A stretch of DNA of 25,411 nt, from contig CAKPHD010000021.1 of NCBI GenBank assembly GCA_934155625.1, positions 1 through 25,411 on the forward strand. Direction: 5' to 3'. The DNA comes from an uncultured Clostridia bacterium (GTDB lineage Bacteria; Bacillota; Clostridia; TANB77; CAG-508). Within the stretch, counting starts at the first letter, position 1. The number at the start of each line of letters is the position of its first letter. Made by a program: the position numbers and the translations under genes. Below, in pieces: positions 1-7,655 of this stretch. The notes below the pieces were generated by a model. It was not told the origin of the DNA. It saw nothing but the letters and a program-made list of their open reading frames with translations, and made no database searches.

Positions 1-110
1 GTTCACGATAGTGGAAGGGTGCCATAAAATAAATTAGAATTTCTTAAATTTCGTAATAAGCCGAGGAGTGTAATGAAAAGCTTTATATTTCGATACTTAT
101 TGTAAAATCA
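1..110 (+). ncRNA. Partial 6S-like RNA (3' half)
   Basis: Bases 60-90 closely resemble the 3' bubble and closing-stem strand of the complete 6S-like RNA at 15984-16175: both share GAGGA-TG-AATG followed a few bases later by TTTATATTT. Upstream, GTG-CCAT and an AT-rich stretch ending in CGTA also line up with the apical part of the other copy. The 5' half lies outside the window, so folding cannot be tested. Like the other copy it would be transcribed on the plus strand, convergent with the gene to its right. Many Firmicutes carry two 6S RNAs. The 3' boundary is approximate. Confidence 0.42.
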
Positions 111-133
111 TTTAAATAACATTTATACAATAT

Positions 134-1549
134 CTAAATTATATCTCTTTTATTGAAGCTATCATACATAGTCACAAACATAAGAATTGCACATACACTT
201 AGCACTGCAAGAGAAAATCCCAAAGACGTTGTTGTTGTATTTTCTAATCCCGTAGACATCATACTTTGAAAATCCGGAAAAATTTTATCCACAATATTTA
301 GATTATTAAAAGGAATTAATTTTACCCAATCTTTTTTAATATAAGCATTTATTATTAACATTGCAACACTATTTCCCATATATGTAGCTATACTTAATCC
401 TAAAGAAACTGATGTATTTCTAGTTATAACAGAAAGCATTAGTGCAAATATCGCAAATATAATTACTGGTACCAATTTTGCAAAATAATATCCTATTGTA
501 AATAATATATTTCCTATCTTCTCTACATTTCCATTTTTAACAAAAATATATTCATATCCTTCTGTGTCAAAAAATAAATTTGCACAAACTATACTTAGTA
601 TTGACATTATTAATGTTATTACTACTAAATAAAAAACTATTGATAATATTTTTGCTGTCAAGATTTTCCATCTTTTATTTGGTGTTAATGCCCAGAACTT
701 TATTGTTCCTGTTGAAACTTCTGATGATATTGTTCCTCCTGCTACAATCATTGCAAATATTGCAACTAATGTTATTACAAAACTTGGAGCTAATGATTCA
801 AACATCATTCTATAATTAGTTGTAGCTGAATAATCTTGATTTACTACATTATTTTCTATTTTATAAATATTTATTTTTATATCATCTTCATACTTTTTAT
901 TTTGTTCTGCTGTTAACACTTTATTGCTTTGATAGTCAATTCCTGTTCTTATGCTTTTTTGTTCATTTTTTATTTTATCTAAATATCCTTCTTTAGAATC
1001 TCTTATTGTTTCTTCATTTCCAACATTTCCTATTTGATATTTAGAACGTAAATCTAACAATTGTATATTATCATCATATTCTTGTAGCGTTATTTCTTTT
1101 TGATTTAATTTTTGTTTTTCAATTTCTTTTTCATAATTAATATAACCTTCAAAATCATTATTTATTACTATTTCTAATAATTTTCCATCCATGTCATTTT
1201 CTAAGTTATTTAATACTGTATTTTTCCAATTAACAGAATATAAACTTATATTGTTTTGTATTCTAATTTCAGCAATCTTTATTTTATTTTGAATATATTC
1301 TCTATCACTTTGTAGTAAACGTTCATTATTCAATTGTTCTTTATATGAATTAATATCTTCTTCTAAACTTTCTTTCCATGTGTTTGAATATTGAACTATC
1401 ATGTCATTCTTTCCATCTATATGTTGAAGTACTTTCGTCATTCCTAATGCTGTAACAAGTGCTAATAGAATAAGTATTATTGCTAATTTTGTTGAAAACT
1501 TTTTCCAAGTTTTTATATTTTCGTCTATAAATAATTTAAATGTTTTCAT
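134..1549 (-). CDS. ABC-2 type transporter permease
   Basis: A 471-residue membrane subunit of an ABC exporter. One membrane helix near residues 21-38 is followed by about 200 mostly charged, helical residues predicted outside the membrane. A C-terminal block of about five to six hydrophobic segments comes next. The motif STGTIKFWALTPNKRW after the second helix is typical of ABC-2/NatB-like permeases, where it links to the ATPase. An upstream in-frame ATG exists, but this start has AGGAGG eight bases ahead and begins two bases after the ATPase stop, so the two are translationally coupled. Substrate is unknown; the family exports lipids, peptides, antibiotics or ions. Confidence 0.85.
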   Translation of the reverse strand: MKTFKLFIDENIKTWKKFSTKLAIILILLALVTALGMTKVLQHIDGKNDMIVQYSNTWKESLEEDINSYKEQLNNERLLQSDREYIQNKIKIAEIRIQNNISLYSVNWKNTVLNNLENDMDGKLLEIVINNDFEGYINYEKEIEKQKLNQKEITLQEYDDNIQLLDLRSKYQIGNVGNEETIRDSKEGYLDKIKNEQKSIRTGIDYQSNKVLTAEQNKKYEDDIKINIYKIENNVVNQDYSATTNYRMMFESLAPSFVITLVAIFAMIVAGGTISSEVSTGTIKFWALTPNKRWKILTAKILSIVFYLVVITLIMSILSIVCANLFFDTEGYEYIFVKNGNVEKIGNILFTIGYYFAKLVPVIIFAIFALMLSVITRNTSVSLGLSIATYMGNSVAMLIINAYIKKDWVKLIPFNNLNIVDKIFPDFQSMMSTGLENTTTTSLGFSLAVLSVCAILMFVTMYDSFNKRDII

Positions 1550-1550
1550 A

Positions 1551-2465
1551 TTACTTACCTCCTTTTGTTGCATCAAAGAATATATCTTCTAAAGAATGTT
1601 CTTTTGGTATTACTGCTTTTATTTCTACATCTGCAACTGCTAATTCTTTTATTACTTGTGGTAATTTATTTGCTGGAAGCGTAATATTAATATGGTCATC
1701 TTCATTTTTTATATCTATCTTGAATTTTTCCTTAATAATGCTTTGGGCTTTTTCTAAATAATTTGCTTTAATCTCTACTGTTTCTACTGTCTCTTCATTA
1801 TCATCTATATTGGTTATATTCTCAACCTTAACTATTTTTCCATTATCTAATACTGCAACTTTGTCACACATCAACTGCATTTCTGACAATATATGTGATG
1901 ACACAAATACAGCAACTCCTTCTTGATGTGAAATTTCTTTTAAAATATCTCTTAATTTTTTAATTCCTGCCGGATCTAATCCGTTTGTAGGTTCATCTAA
2001 AATTAAAACTTTTGGTTTATGTAATAATGTTAGTGCCAATCCTAATCTTTGTTTCATTCCTAGTGAGTATTTGCCAACTTTGTCTTTCTCTCTTCCTTTT
2101 AACTCTACTAATTCTAAAACCTCTTCTATTCTTTTCTCATCTATATTTCTAATTCTTGCATGCAATCTTAAGTTATCAATTCCTGACATATATTTGTATA
2201 AGTCTGGATTTTCTACTATTGCTCCTATACATTCCATTGCTTTTTCAAATTCTTTAGTTGTGTCATATCCATTTACTTTTATTTCACCAGAATCACTACT
2301 TATCAACTTTAAAATCATTTTTATAGTTGTAGTTTTTCCTGAACCATTTGGACCTAAAAATCCATAAATCTCTCCTTCTTGAACTTCTAAGTTTAAATTA
2401 TCAATAACTTTTCTTTTTCCAAAAGACTTGCTTACATTCTTCAGTTCTAATACTGTTTTCCCCAT
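1551..2465 (-). CDS. ABC transporter ATP-binding protein
   Basis: A 304-residue ATPase that would drive the permease encoded just downstream. Residues 1-220 hold the nucleotide-binding domain: Walker A GPNGSGKTT, signature YSLGMKQRLGLA, Walker B VLILDEPTNGLD and the switch histidine in FVSSHILSE. The remaining ~80 residues form the C-terminal extension common in the BcrA/NatA-like drug and bacitracin exporters. The ribosome binding site AGGAGG sits seven bases before the ATG. It is the middle gene of a three-gene operon. No sensor kinase or response regulator lies nearby, so a bacitracin-resistance role is not supported by context. Confidence 0.9.
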   Translation of the reverse strand: MGKTVLELKNVSKSFGKRKVIDNLNLEVQEGEIYGFLGPNGSGKTTTIKMILKLISSDSGEIKVNGYDTTKEFEKAMECIGAIVENPDLYKYMSGIDNLRLHARIRNIDEKRIEEVLELVELKGREKDKVGKYSLGMKQRLGLALTLLHKPKVLILDEPTNGLDPAGIKKLRDILKEISHQEGVAVFVSSHILSEMQLMCDKVAVLDNGKIVKVENITNIDDNEETVETVEIKANYLEKAQSIIKEKFKIDIKNEDDHINITLPANKLPQVIKELAVADVEIKAVIPKEHSLEDIFFDATKGGK

Positions 2466-2497
2466 TTTTCATCCTCCTTTTCTAGTACATACTTTTA

Positions 2498-3109
2498 CTA
2501 ATTAACTGTTCTTATCATCTCATCATAATAATATCTAGCATTATCATCAGATTGCAAATTAGCATACACTACTTTCCATTTTCCATCTACTTTTTGCAAT
2601 ACAATCTCATCTTCACTCGCTTCAAACTCATTATTTTTTTCAATTTCTTCATCATGTTCAAAAGTTTTTATTGTCTCAACTACATTGTCTTTTAAACTTA
2701 CTGTTACTTGATTATTTTCAAATTGATAACTACTAACTTTTTGTATTTTTCTTGATGAATTAGTTCTTACTTCTAATGCGCTATATCCGTTTTTTAGATT
2801 TTCCTCCAAAATCTTTTGCTGTATGTTAATTGCTTCTTGATTATCAATCATAATATTTGCCAAATCTTTTTGCATCTGATTTATGTATTCATTAACTTTC
2901 TCTTCTGGTATATTTTCTTGAAGTTTTTGAAGCTCTTCAGGTAATACAGAATATTTATCTGTAAGCTCAATAAAATCTTCACAAGTTTTTTTGATATCTG
3001 GCTTATCTTTATCTCTTTGTTTTTCTAAATCATTAAAATATAGTATTAATACTATTAGAACTAGTATTGTTAAAATTAATCCTTTATTTATTTTTTTCAA
3101 AGCTTTCAT
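2498..3109 (-). CDS. Membrane-anchored protein, NTF2-like C-terminus (hypothetical)
   Basis: A 203-residue protein with one N-terminal membrane helix (about residues 9-24) without a lipobox, so probably a signal anchor with the rest outside the cell. Residues 25-110 are charged and likely helical. The C-terminal half contains a stretch around VDGKWKVVYANLQ that resembles the end of NTF2-like/SnoaL-type extracytoplasmic domains; this is resemblance only. It begins after a clear AGGAGG site and lies 32 bases before the ABC ATPase gene, so it is probably an accessory subunit of that exporter. A pair of 31-nt repeats lies directly upstream. Function unknown. Confidence 0.7.
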   Translation of the reverse strand: MKALKKINKGLILTILVLIVLILYFNDLEKQRDKDKPDIKKTCEDFIELTDKYSVLPEELQKLQENIPEEKVNEYINQMQKDLANIMIDNQEAINIQQKILEENLKNGYSALEVRTNSSRKIQKVSSYQFENNQVTVSLKDNVVETIKTFEHDEEIEKNNEFEASEDEIVLQKVDGKWKVVYANLQSDDNARYYYDEMIRTVN

Positions 3110-3128
3110 ATTTATCCTCCTTTTATAT

Positions 3129-3195
3129 GGTACCGTTGGGACCGGTTCTCATCGGTGCATTTTTTGTACTTTTGGGACCGGTTCTTATTCGTCCC
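3129..3195 (-). repeat. Dispersed palindromic repeat pair, locus A
   Basis: Two units (3129-3159 and 3166-3195) of a ~31-nt repeat whose minus-strand core is GAACCGGTCCC. One unit ends in AACGGTACC, the other begins GGGACGAAT and can pair with its own GTCCC. The pair fills the gap between the DUF4116 stop codon and the ribosome binding site of the next gene, so it would be in a 5' untranslated or intercistronic region. Related pairs occur at 7217-7283 and 24673-24740. Confidence 0.85.
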
Positions 3196-3197
3196 TA

Positions 3198-3725
3198 TTA
3201 GCCATTTTTTATTTTTAGTATATCTTCATCTTGTTTTAAATTTGTTCCTAAAAATTCATAACAATTTTTATTAACATTCATTGCAGTCATTCCAATCTCT
3301 TTATCTTCTCTAAGTCTGCCACTCGCATATTTTATTATGATTGGTTTGTTTTTTACCGCTTCTTCTACAACTTCTTTATCATCTCTCATATCTGGTGCTG
3401 CATAATATAATATTTGTCCTGTTACCTTTAAGCCTGACATTAATAATTCTTTATCTTCTAATAAATTTTCTTGTGCATAACAATATGTCCATCCAACTTT
3501 ACTAACAGAGTCATATACTACTTCTCTATCTCCTTTTAGTCTATCACTTGCAAATTCTAGTGCTTCTGGATTATTATGTATTGCTTCCAATACTACTTCT
3601 TTGTCATCTCTTAGTTCATCACTTGCAAATTCTAATAATGTTCCTTCTTGTTTTACATTTTCTAATACATATTTTCTATCTTTTGAATTTTGCTTCATTT
3701 TTGTTATTTCTATTCTCTCTGGCAT
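3198..3725 (-). CDS. DUF4116 repeat protein
   Basis: A 175-residue protein made almost wholly of ~24-residue repeats with the pattern D(K/R)E-VV--A--------L-(Y/F)AS--LR-D, for example LLEFASDELRDDKEVV, ALEFASDRLKGDREVV and IIKYASGRLREDKEIG. This is the DUF4116 signature, common in protists, giant viruses and gut bacteria, with no established biochemical role; a helical solenoid used for binding is likely. No signal peptide or membrane segment is seen. The start follows GGAGAG at a rather long spacing. An extended -10 promoter lies about 70 bases upstream. Transcription may continue through the repeat pair into the ABC operon. Confidence 0.75.
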   Translation of the reverse strand: MPERIEITKMKQNSKDRKYVLENVKQEGTLLEFASDELRDDKEVVLEAIHNNPEALEFASDRLKGDREVVYDSVSKVGWTYCYAQENLLEDKELLMSGLKVTGQILYYAAPDMRDDKEVVEEAVKNKPIIIKYASGRLREDKEIGMTAMNVNKNCYEFLGTNLKQDEDILKIKNG

Positions 3726-3793
3726 CTAGTTTCTTCTCTCCTTCCCTTTTATTTTCGTTTATAAAAAATACAATACTCTTTTTGTATGGTCTT

Positions 3794-3802
3794 ATTATAG
3801 CA
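3794..3802 (-). promoter_or_regulatory. Extended -10 promoter for the DUF4116 gene
   Basis: On the minus strand TGC is followed directly by TATAAT, an extended -10 element. No good -35 is visible. It lies about 70 bases upstream of the DUF4116 start codon. Confidence 0.45.
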
Positions 3803-3892
3803 TTATTATATTTTTTTTACTATATATTTTTTATTAATTATTTTTTAAAGTTTACTTAAACTTTTTTTACTTTATCTATACAGTAGTATATC

Positions 3893-3937
3893 AATAGTAA
3901 AGGCGAAAAACAAAAAATAGTTTTCACCTTTACTATT
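3893..3937. repeat. Inverted repeat downstream of unknown gene
   Basis: Two 17-base arms (3893-3909 and 3921-3937) are complementary except for one position and enclose an 11-base loop. It lies eight bases after the stop of the gene at 3945-4346 and probably ends or stabilises its transcript. No U-run follows the stem on either strand, so it is not a textbook intrinsic terminator. Confidence 0.5.
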
Positions 3938-3944
3938 AGCATTC

Positions 3945-4346
3945 TTATGAAATTCCATCATCATCTTCTTCCGAAAAAACTCCCAACTTATCCAAAACAT
4001 TCATCTGTGTTATAAAATCAAACAAAGATTGAATATCTATCATCTCTTTTTTTTGATTTATTAAGTACTTTGTCAAAGGTTCAGTCTTTTCCACATACGG
4101 AGTATCAAAAATCCGAGACCAAACGCCATATTCAGGTTGATTTTTCATTTCCAGTTTTTTACGAGAAAACAGTTCGTAATAATTTCCATTCTCACATTTG
4201 GCTAAAAAATACATAGTAACACACCTAGGTCCGGCACCAGTTCCGTCGTTATGACTCGAAATAATCATTGATGTAACAACATAAATATCAGACACTTTTA
4301 CATTTGTCTCAATAGTACCTTTCCGTTTTCTTCTAAAAAATGCCAT
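3945..4346 (-). CDS. Hypothetical protein, 133 aa
   Basis: I do not recognise this family. The protein begins with a basic stretch (FFRRKRKG), has no signal peptide or membrane helix, and carries a mixed beta/alpha-looking core (DIYVVTSMIISS, CVTMYFLAKC, YYELFSRKKL) and an acidic tail (EEDDDG). The segment SSHNDGTGAGPRC is Gly/Ser rich and looks like a loop. AAGGAGG lies at normal distance from the ATG and a good sigma-A promoter lies at 4417-4445, so the gene is probably expressed on its own. An inverted repeat follows the stop codon. Confidence 0.65.
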   Translation of the reverse strand: MAFFRRKRKGTIETNVKVSDIYVVTSMIISSHNDGTGAGPRCVTMYFLAKCENGNYYELFSRKKLEMKNQPEYGVWSRIFDTPYVEKTEPLTKYLINQKKEMIDIQSLFDFITQMNVLDKLGVFSEEDDDGIS

Positions 4347-4416
4347 TTTTATTTCCTCCTTACAATTGTTTTACGAGAATTATCCTTCTATTGTTCGCAT
4401 AGTTACGAATAATATT

Positions 4417-4445
4417 AATATACTACATTTTTATATAAAAATCAA
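4417..4445 (-). promoter_or_regulatory. Sigma-A promoter for the 133-aa protein gene
   Basis: Minus strand TTGATT, 17-base spacer, TATATT. It lies between the gpr stop and the start of the small unknown gene, with about 70 bases of leader. Confidence 0.55.
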
Positions 4446-4452
4446 TATTAAT

Positions 4453-5385
4453 TTACACCGCAAAATTAATCCCTCTAGCCACAATATCTTTCATATTCTC
4501 AATTAAATCATCAATCTCTTTAGGAGTAACAATCATATTATAATCACCAACATTAAGAGCCTCTTTAACCTCTTCATATTTATCATTTTGCTGAAGCTTA
4601 TTTAAATACTCATTAGACTCCGCCTTTTCCTGTAATCTATCAATAAAAATATCAATTCCATCAGACACAAGAGTAGCAAGTTCTACAACTGTTGGAATCC
4701 CAAGTGCTACAACAGGTATACCTAATGTATTTTGACTTATTTCTTGTCTAGTATTCCCTACCCCTGCACCTGGAACAATTCCAGTATCTGAAATCTGAAT
4801 TGTACTGCTTATTCTATCAATACTCCTAGATGCTAATGCATCTATTACGATTAATAGTTTAGGATGAATATTATCTACAATACCTTTCAAAATTTCTACT
4901 GTTTCAATTCCTGTAGTTCCTAAAACTCCAGGAGATATCGCACTAACTGGCCTTGTTCCTTCATCAACATATTGCGGTAAATATTTTATTATATGCCTTG
5001 TTACATCTATTTCATTTATTACTTTAGGACCTAATGCATCTGGTGTTACATATATGTTTCCTAATCCCACCACTAGTATATCTCCTTGCTTATCTGTATG
5101 AATATCTATTATTTTTCTTAGTTCATTTGAAACTATGTCTGAAGCTTTTTGAATATCTTCATCTTCTGCTATTTTTAATTTCTTAACATCTATTGTTACA
5201 TAATTTCCTATAGGCTTTCCTATTGCTTTTTCTCCATTTTGGTTTGTGATTTCTACTCTTGTCACTTTAAGATTTTCATTTATTTCTTCTTCTGTACTTT
5301 CTACTCCATCAATTTGTTTTAAATTATTCGCCTTTTTATAAATATCTCTTCTCTCTAAGGCTAAGTCTGTTCTAAAATTATACAT
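4453..5385 (-). CDS. gpr: Germination protease GPR
   Basis: GPR is the spore endoprotease (family A25) that degrades small acid-soluble proteins during germination. The 310-residue product shows the family hallmarks VVGLGN (106-110), TPDALGP and VIDALASRS. By alignment from memory with the Bacillus megaterium enzyme, D116 and D182 correspond to its catalytic D127 and D193, both at an offset of 11. The start is fixed by AGAGGAGG just upstream and by an in-frame stop behind it. The conserved TDLALE begins at residue 6, so the inhibitory propeptide, about 15 residues in Bacillus, is only about four to five residues here. It follows aspS with a 58-base gap; spoIIP, its usual neighbour, is 17 kb away. 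Confidence 0.95.
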   Translation of the reverse strand: MYNFRTDLALERRDIYKKANNLKQIDGVESTEEEINENLKVTRVEITNQNGEKAIGKPIGNYVTIDVKKLKIAEDEDIQKASDIVSNELRKIIDIHTDKQGDILVVGLGNIYVTPDALGPKVINEIDVTRHIIKYLPQYVDEGTRPVSAISPGVLGTTGIETVEILKGIVDNIHPKLLIVIDALASRSIDRISSTIQISDTGIVPGAGVGNTRQEISQNTLGIPVVALGIPTVVELATLVSDGIDIFIDRLQEKAESNEYLNKLQQNDKYEEVKEALNVGDYNMIVTPKEIDDLIENMKDIVARGINFAV

Positions 5386-5443
5386 AAAAAACCTCCTCTT
5401 AAAAGTACTATTAGTATTTCTAAGTTAGAGGTTATTATTCATC

Positions 5444-7195
5444 TTATTTTTTAATATCTATTTTTATGTGTACATCTCTAAGTTGATCTTTATTCACATT
5501 TCCTGGTGCTCCCATCATTAAATCTTCTGCTTTGCTACTTAATGGAAATGCAATAACTTCTCTTATACTTTCAGAATCAGTTAATAACATTAGCATCCTG
5601 TCAACTCCAGGTGCAATTCCTGCATGTGGTGGAGCTCCAAATTGAAATGCTGTATACAATGCTCCGAATTTTGTTCTTACCTCTTCCTCTGTGTATCCCG
5701 CCATTTCGAATGCTTTTAGCATAATATTAATATCATGGTTTCTTACAGCTCCTGAAGATAATTCTATTCCATTACATACTAAATCATATTGATATGCTAA
5801 AATATCTAATGGATTTTGATTTTCTAATGCGTCTAATCCACCTTGAGGCATCGAAAATGGATTGTGACTAAATTGAATTTTATCATGTTCATCAATTTCG
5901 AACATAGGAAAATCTACTATCCAACAAAATTCAAATTTACTATTATCTATTAAATCTAATCTTTTTGCAAGTTCAGTTCTAATTTGTCCTGCTAGTTCTG
6001 TTGCTCTTTTCTCATTATCTGCAATAAAGAATATTGTATCATCTTGTTTTAAATCTGCAATTTTTAATAATTCTTTTTTTAATTCTTCTGGAATGAATTT
6101 GTCTATTGGTCCTTTAAAAGACAAATCTTCTTGAACTTCTAAATATCCAAGTCCTCCCATTCCTATTGACATAGCATAATCTAGCATTTTTTCATGGAAT
6201 CCTTTTGACATATGTCCATTTACTTTTATAGCTCTTACTGTTCTATTTATAAATGGTTTGAATGTACATTTATTAAAGAATTCTGATAAATCAATTATAA
6301 ATAATGGATTTCTTAAATCCGGCTTATCTGAACCATATTTAATCATTGCTTCTTTATATGTTATTCTTTTAAATGGAGCAGATGAAATTTCTTTATCAGA
6401 AAATTTCTTAAATGTATTGTAAATTACAGGTTCTATTGCTTTAAATACATCTTCTTGTGTCGCAAAACTCATTTCCATATCAAGTTGATAAAACTCACCT
6501 GGAGCCCTATCTGCTCTAGCATCTTCATCTCTAAAACATGGAGCTATTTGGAAATATTTATCTATTCCAGATACCATAAGCAATTGTTTAAATTGTTGTG
6601 GTGCTTGTGGTAAAGCATAGAATTTTCCTGGATGTAAACGACTTGGTACTAAATAGTCCCTTGCACCTTCTGGTGATGAACTTGTCAAAATTGGAGTTTG
6701 TACTTCTAAAAATCCTTGTTCTATCATTTGACTTCTTAAAAATTGAATTACATTTGCTCTTAATATTAAATTATTTTTTAGCTTTTCACTTCTTAAATCT
6801 AAAAATCTATATTTAAGTCTTAGATCTTCACGAACTTCTTGATTTTCATTTACTTCAAATGGTAAGTTTTTAGTTCTTTTGCCTAACACTTTAATTTCTT
6901 CTATACGAATTTCTACAAGACCTGTTTTGATTTTTGTGTTAATAGTTTCTTCATCACGTTTACGAACTGTTCCATAAACTGTAACAGTTGACTCAATTGG
7001 AATATGTGATGCAAAATCTACATCTTCTGTTTTTCCAGAAGTTACAACTTGTGTTACTCCATACATGTCTCTAATATCTAAAAATACAAGTCCTCCAAAG
7101 TCTCTTATTGTTTCTACCCATCCTGCGATTCTTACTTTTTTTCCTACATCTTCTAAACTTATTTCATTACAACTATGTGTTCTATATTCTTCCAT
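5444..7195 (-). CDS. aspS: Aspartyl-tRNA synthetase
   Basis: Charges tRNA-Asp with aspartate in the cytosol. The 583-residue bacterial-type enzyme has an N-terminal OB-fold anticodon domain (VRIAGWVETIRDFGG), a class II core with motif 2 FRDEDARADRAPGEFYQLD, the GAD insertion domain, and motif 3 GIAPGVDRMLML. I chose the ATG at 7195, preceded by AGGAAGAGG. An in-frame ORF reaches back to 7285, but that extension only translates two copies of a dispersed DNA repeat. A T-box leader precedes the gene. The residue after RD in the OB fold is Phe, not the His seen in some non-discriminating enzymes, so whether it also aspartylates tRNA-Asn is open. Confidence 0.96.
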   Translation of the reverse strand: MEEYRTHSCNEISLEDVGKKVRIAGWVETIRDFGGLVFLDIRDMYGVTQVVTSGKTEDVDFASHIPIESTVTVYGTVRKRDEETINTKIKTGLVEIRIEEIKVLGKRTKNLPFEVNENQEVREDLRLKYRFLDLRSEKLKNNLILRANVIQFLRSQMIEQGFLEVQTPILTSSSPEGARDYLVPSRLHPGKFYALPQAPQQFKQLLMVSGIDKYFQIAPCFRDEDARADRAPGEFYQLDMEMSFATQEDVFKAIEPVIYNTFKKFSDKEISSAPFKRITYKEAMIKYGSDKPDLRNPLFIIDLSEFFNKCTFKPFINRTVRAIKVNGHMSKGFHEKMLDYAMSIGMGGLGYLEVQEDLSFKGPIDKFIPEELKKELLKIADLKQDDTIFFIADNEKRATELAGQIRTELAKRLDLIDNSKFEFCWIVDFPMFEIDEHDKIQFSHNPFSMPQGGLDALENQNPLDILAYQYDLVCNGIELSSGAVRNHDINIMLKAFEMAGYTEEEVRTKFGALYTAFQFGAPPHAGIAPGVDRMLMLLTDSESIREVIAFPLSSKAEDLMMGAPGNVNKDQLRDVHIKIDIKK

Positions 7196-7216
7196 GTTTA
7201 CCTCTTCCTTTCTTTT

Positions 7217-7283
7217 GGTACTTTTAGGACCGGTTCTTTGCGGTACCTTTTTGGTACTTTTGGGACCGGTTCTCTGCAGTACC
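7217..7283 (-). repeat. Dispersed palindromic repeat pair, locus B
   Basis: Two 31-base units (7217-7247 and 7253-7283) of minus-strand form GGTAC-GCA-AGAACCGGTCC followed by -AAAAGTACC, separated by five bases. The GGTAC and GTACC ends can pair. The pair sits between the T-box terminator and the aspS ribosome binding site. It happens to be open in the aspS frame, which explains the spurious N-terminal extension with repeated QRTGPKSTK. Confidence 0.88.
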
Positions 7284-7330
7284 AAAAATTCGTCCCCACA
7301 TTAATAATTTCTTACTAATGCAGGGACGAA
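7284..7330 (-). terminator. T-box intrinsic terminator
   Basis: Minus-strand TTCGTCCC and GGGGACGAA pair around an AT-rich stem and loop, followed by TTTTT. The 5' arm of this stem directly follows the T-box sequence, so an uncharged tRNA would switch between antiterminator and this terminator. Confidence 0.85.
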
Positions 7331-7540
7331 TCAACTCCGCGGTGCCACCCAGCTTGAAAATTCAAAAAATAAATTTTCCTCTTTTAATTTAGGCTTTTTA
7401 AAATTTTTACAAATTTCTATTTTTACCTTTTTTGCTCCAATGTGTTTCACTTATTAGGTTGACTGTAAAGGGCTTTCAGCCGGTGACCCTTTTTCTCTTT
7501 CCATTTCTTCTAATAGCTTTGCATTGTTCTAACGCAAACT
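7284..7540 (-). promoter_or_regulatory. T-box riboswitch upstream of aspS
   Basis: The leader carries the conserved T-box GGGTGGCACCGCGG (minus strand, about 7339-7352), which pairs with the acceptor end of uncharged tRNA, then the terminator. The Stem I base is TTGC/GCAA plus CAATG/CATTG, with a middle helix of CTATTAG against CTAATAAG. Between these helices on the 3' side is the specifier loop TGAAACA. Its best triplet followed by a purine is AAC (Asn) rather than GAC (Asp), which I give as a tentative reading. The T-box assignment itself is firm. Confidence 0.92.
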
Positions 7541-7579
7541 TTTTATTTAATTTCTTGTTTTTCATTTATTATACGCTAT

Positions 7580-7608
7580 ATTTTACACACTATTCTCATC
7601 ATTGTCAA
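7580..7608 (-). promoter_or_regulatory. Sigma-A promoter for the T-box/aspS transcript
   Basis: Minus strand TTGACA, 17-base spacer, TAAAAT. Transcription would begin about 30 bases before the T-box Stem I, as expected for a T-box leader. Confidence 0.75.
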
Positions 7609-7655
7609 GTTCTTTTGAAAAATTATTAACTTTTTTCCTTAATTTACTTTTAATT

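Noticed and set aside
3129..3195. CRISPR-like direct repeats
   Set aside because: Only two units per site with 5-7 base gaps, at three scattered places, and no cas genes; they are palindromic dispersed elements, not an array.
7196..7285. N-terminal extension of aspS containing two QRTGPKSTK repeats
   Set aside because: It is only the translation of two dispersed DNA repeat units; a proper ribosome binding site and the family N-terminus are at the downstream ATG (7195).
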